DNA of 36,581 nucleotides from an uncultured Schlesneria sp. (GTDB taxonomy: Bacteria; Planctomycetota; Planctomycetia; Planctomycetales; Planctomycetaceae), in contig CAILLA010000258.1 in the NCBI GenBank assembly GCA_903834925.1, forward strand, positions 1 through 36,581, given 5' to 3'. Below are positions 36,539 through 36,581 of the stretch, piece after piece. The position numbers were made by a program, and so were the translations under genes. The notes below the pieces were generated by a model. That model saw nothing but the letters and a program-made list of their open reading frames with translations, was not told the origin of the DNA and made no database searches. How positions within the stretch are numbered: position 1 is the first letter of the stretch; each line of letters starts with the position of its first letter.

Positions 36539-36581
36539 AGCATCGTTCGCGAACCCGTCAAATTTCAATCCGTATGTTTTC

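Overview
The window looks like chromosomal DNA from a member of the Planctomycetota. Evidence: a planctomycete-type cytochrome c protein (DUF1587/1595/1592/1588/1585 order) paired with a DUF1552 protein; a giant beta-helix protein with the planctomycete N-terminus (short MLLTSWLR-like leader, arginine-rich stretch, then ALESRVLLS); a DUF4175-like low-complexity membrane protein followed by a prenyltransferase/squalene-oxidase-repeat protein; and many short palindromic repeats between genes. Genus cannot be read from the sequence. No rRNA, tRNA, CRISPR array, transposase or phage gene was seen.

Layout. 143-7441 (-): one giant secreted or surface protein built of four beta-helix modules, two Ig-like domains and an alternating C-terminal repeat. 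8005-11768 (+): a fatty-acid-synthase-like cassette (dehydratase, ketoreductase, unusually long acyl carrier protein, second dehydratase, ketosynthase) with two ATGA start/stop overlaps and palindromes inserted between genes. 11896-15208 (+): a membrane-anchored alpha/beta hydrolase, a zinc-ribbon/one-TM protein of unknown function and a small secreted NTF2-like protein lying between two copies of a 135-nt composite repeat. 15391-19811 (-): DUF1592-type cytochrome protein plus DUF1552 protein, preceded by a possible small basic ORF. 20147-26113 (+): a 1502-aa Ser/Thr kinase fused to a degenerate cyclase domain, an AAA ATPase and TPRs, then an FAD-dependent oxygenase; a cytochrome P450 (-) converges on it. 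28196-34876 (+): DUF4175-like protein with two long in-frame tandem arrays and a secreted alpha/alpha-barrel protein. 35114-36269 (-): a small membrane protein and MobA.

How genes work together. The acyl cassette has what is needed for repeated condensation, reduction and dehydration on a dedicated carrier protein, but no malonyl transferase, FabH or enoyl reductase, so it must borrow these or make an unsaturated or hydroxylated acyl chain. The kinase/ATPase and FAD oxygenase are 36 bp apart and may be co-transcribed; the convergent P450 may act in the same oxidative pathway. The DUF1592/DUF1552 pair is a typical planctomycete secreted-protein operon.

The most striking unexplained signal is a family of four about 36-nt hairpins (1-36, 11859-11894, 26240-26273, 36413-36448, the last on the minus strand). 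They share AGCAC, CGAAGACG and GTGGCAC blocks, while the stems between differ by compensatory changes. This points to selection on, or replication of, a folded structure.
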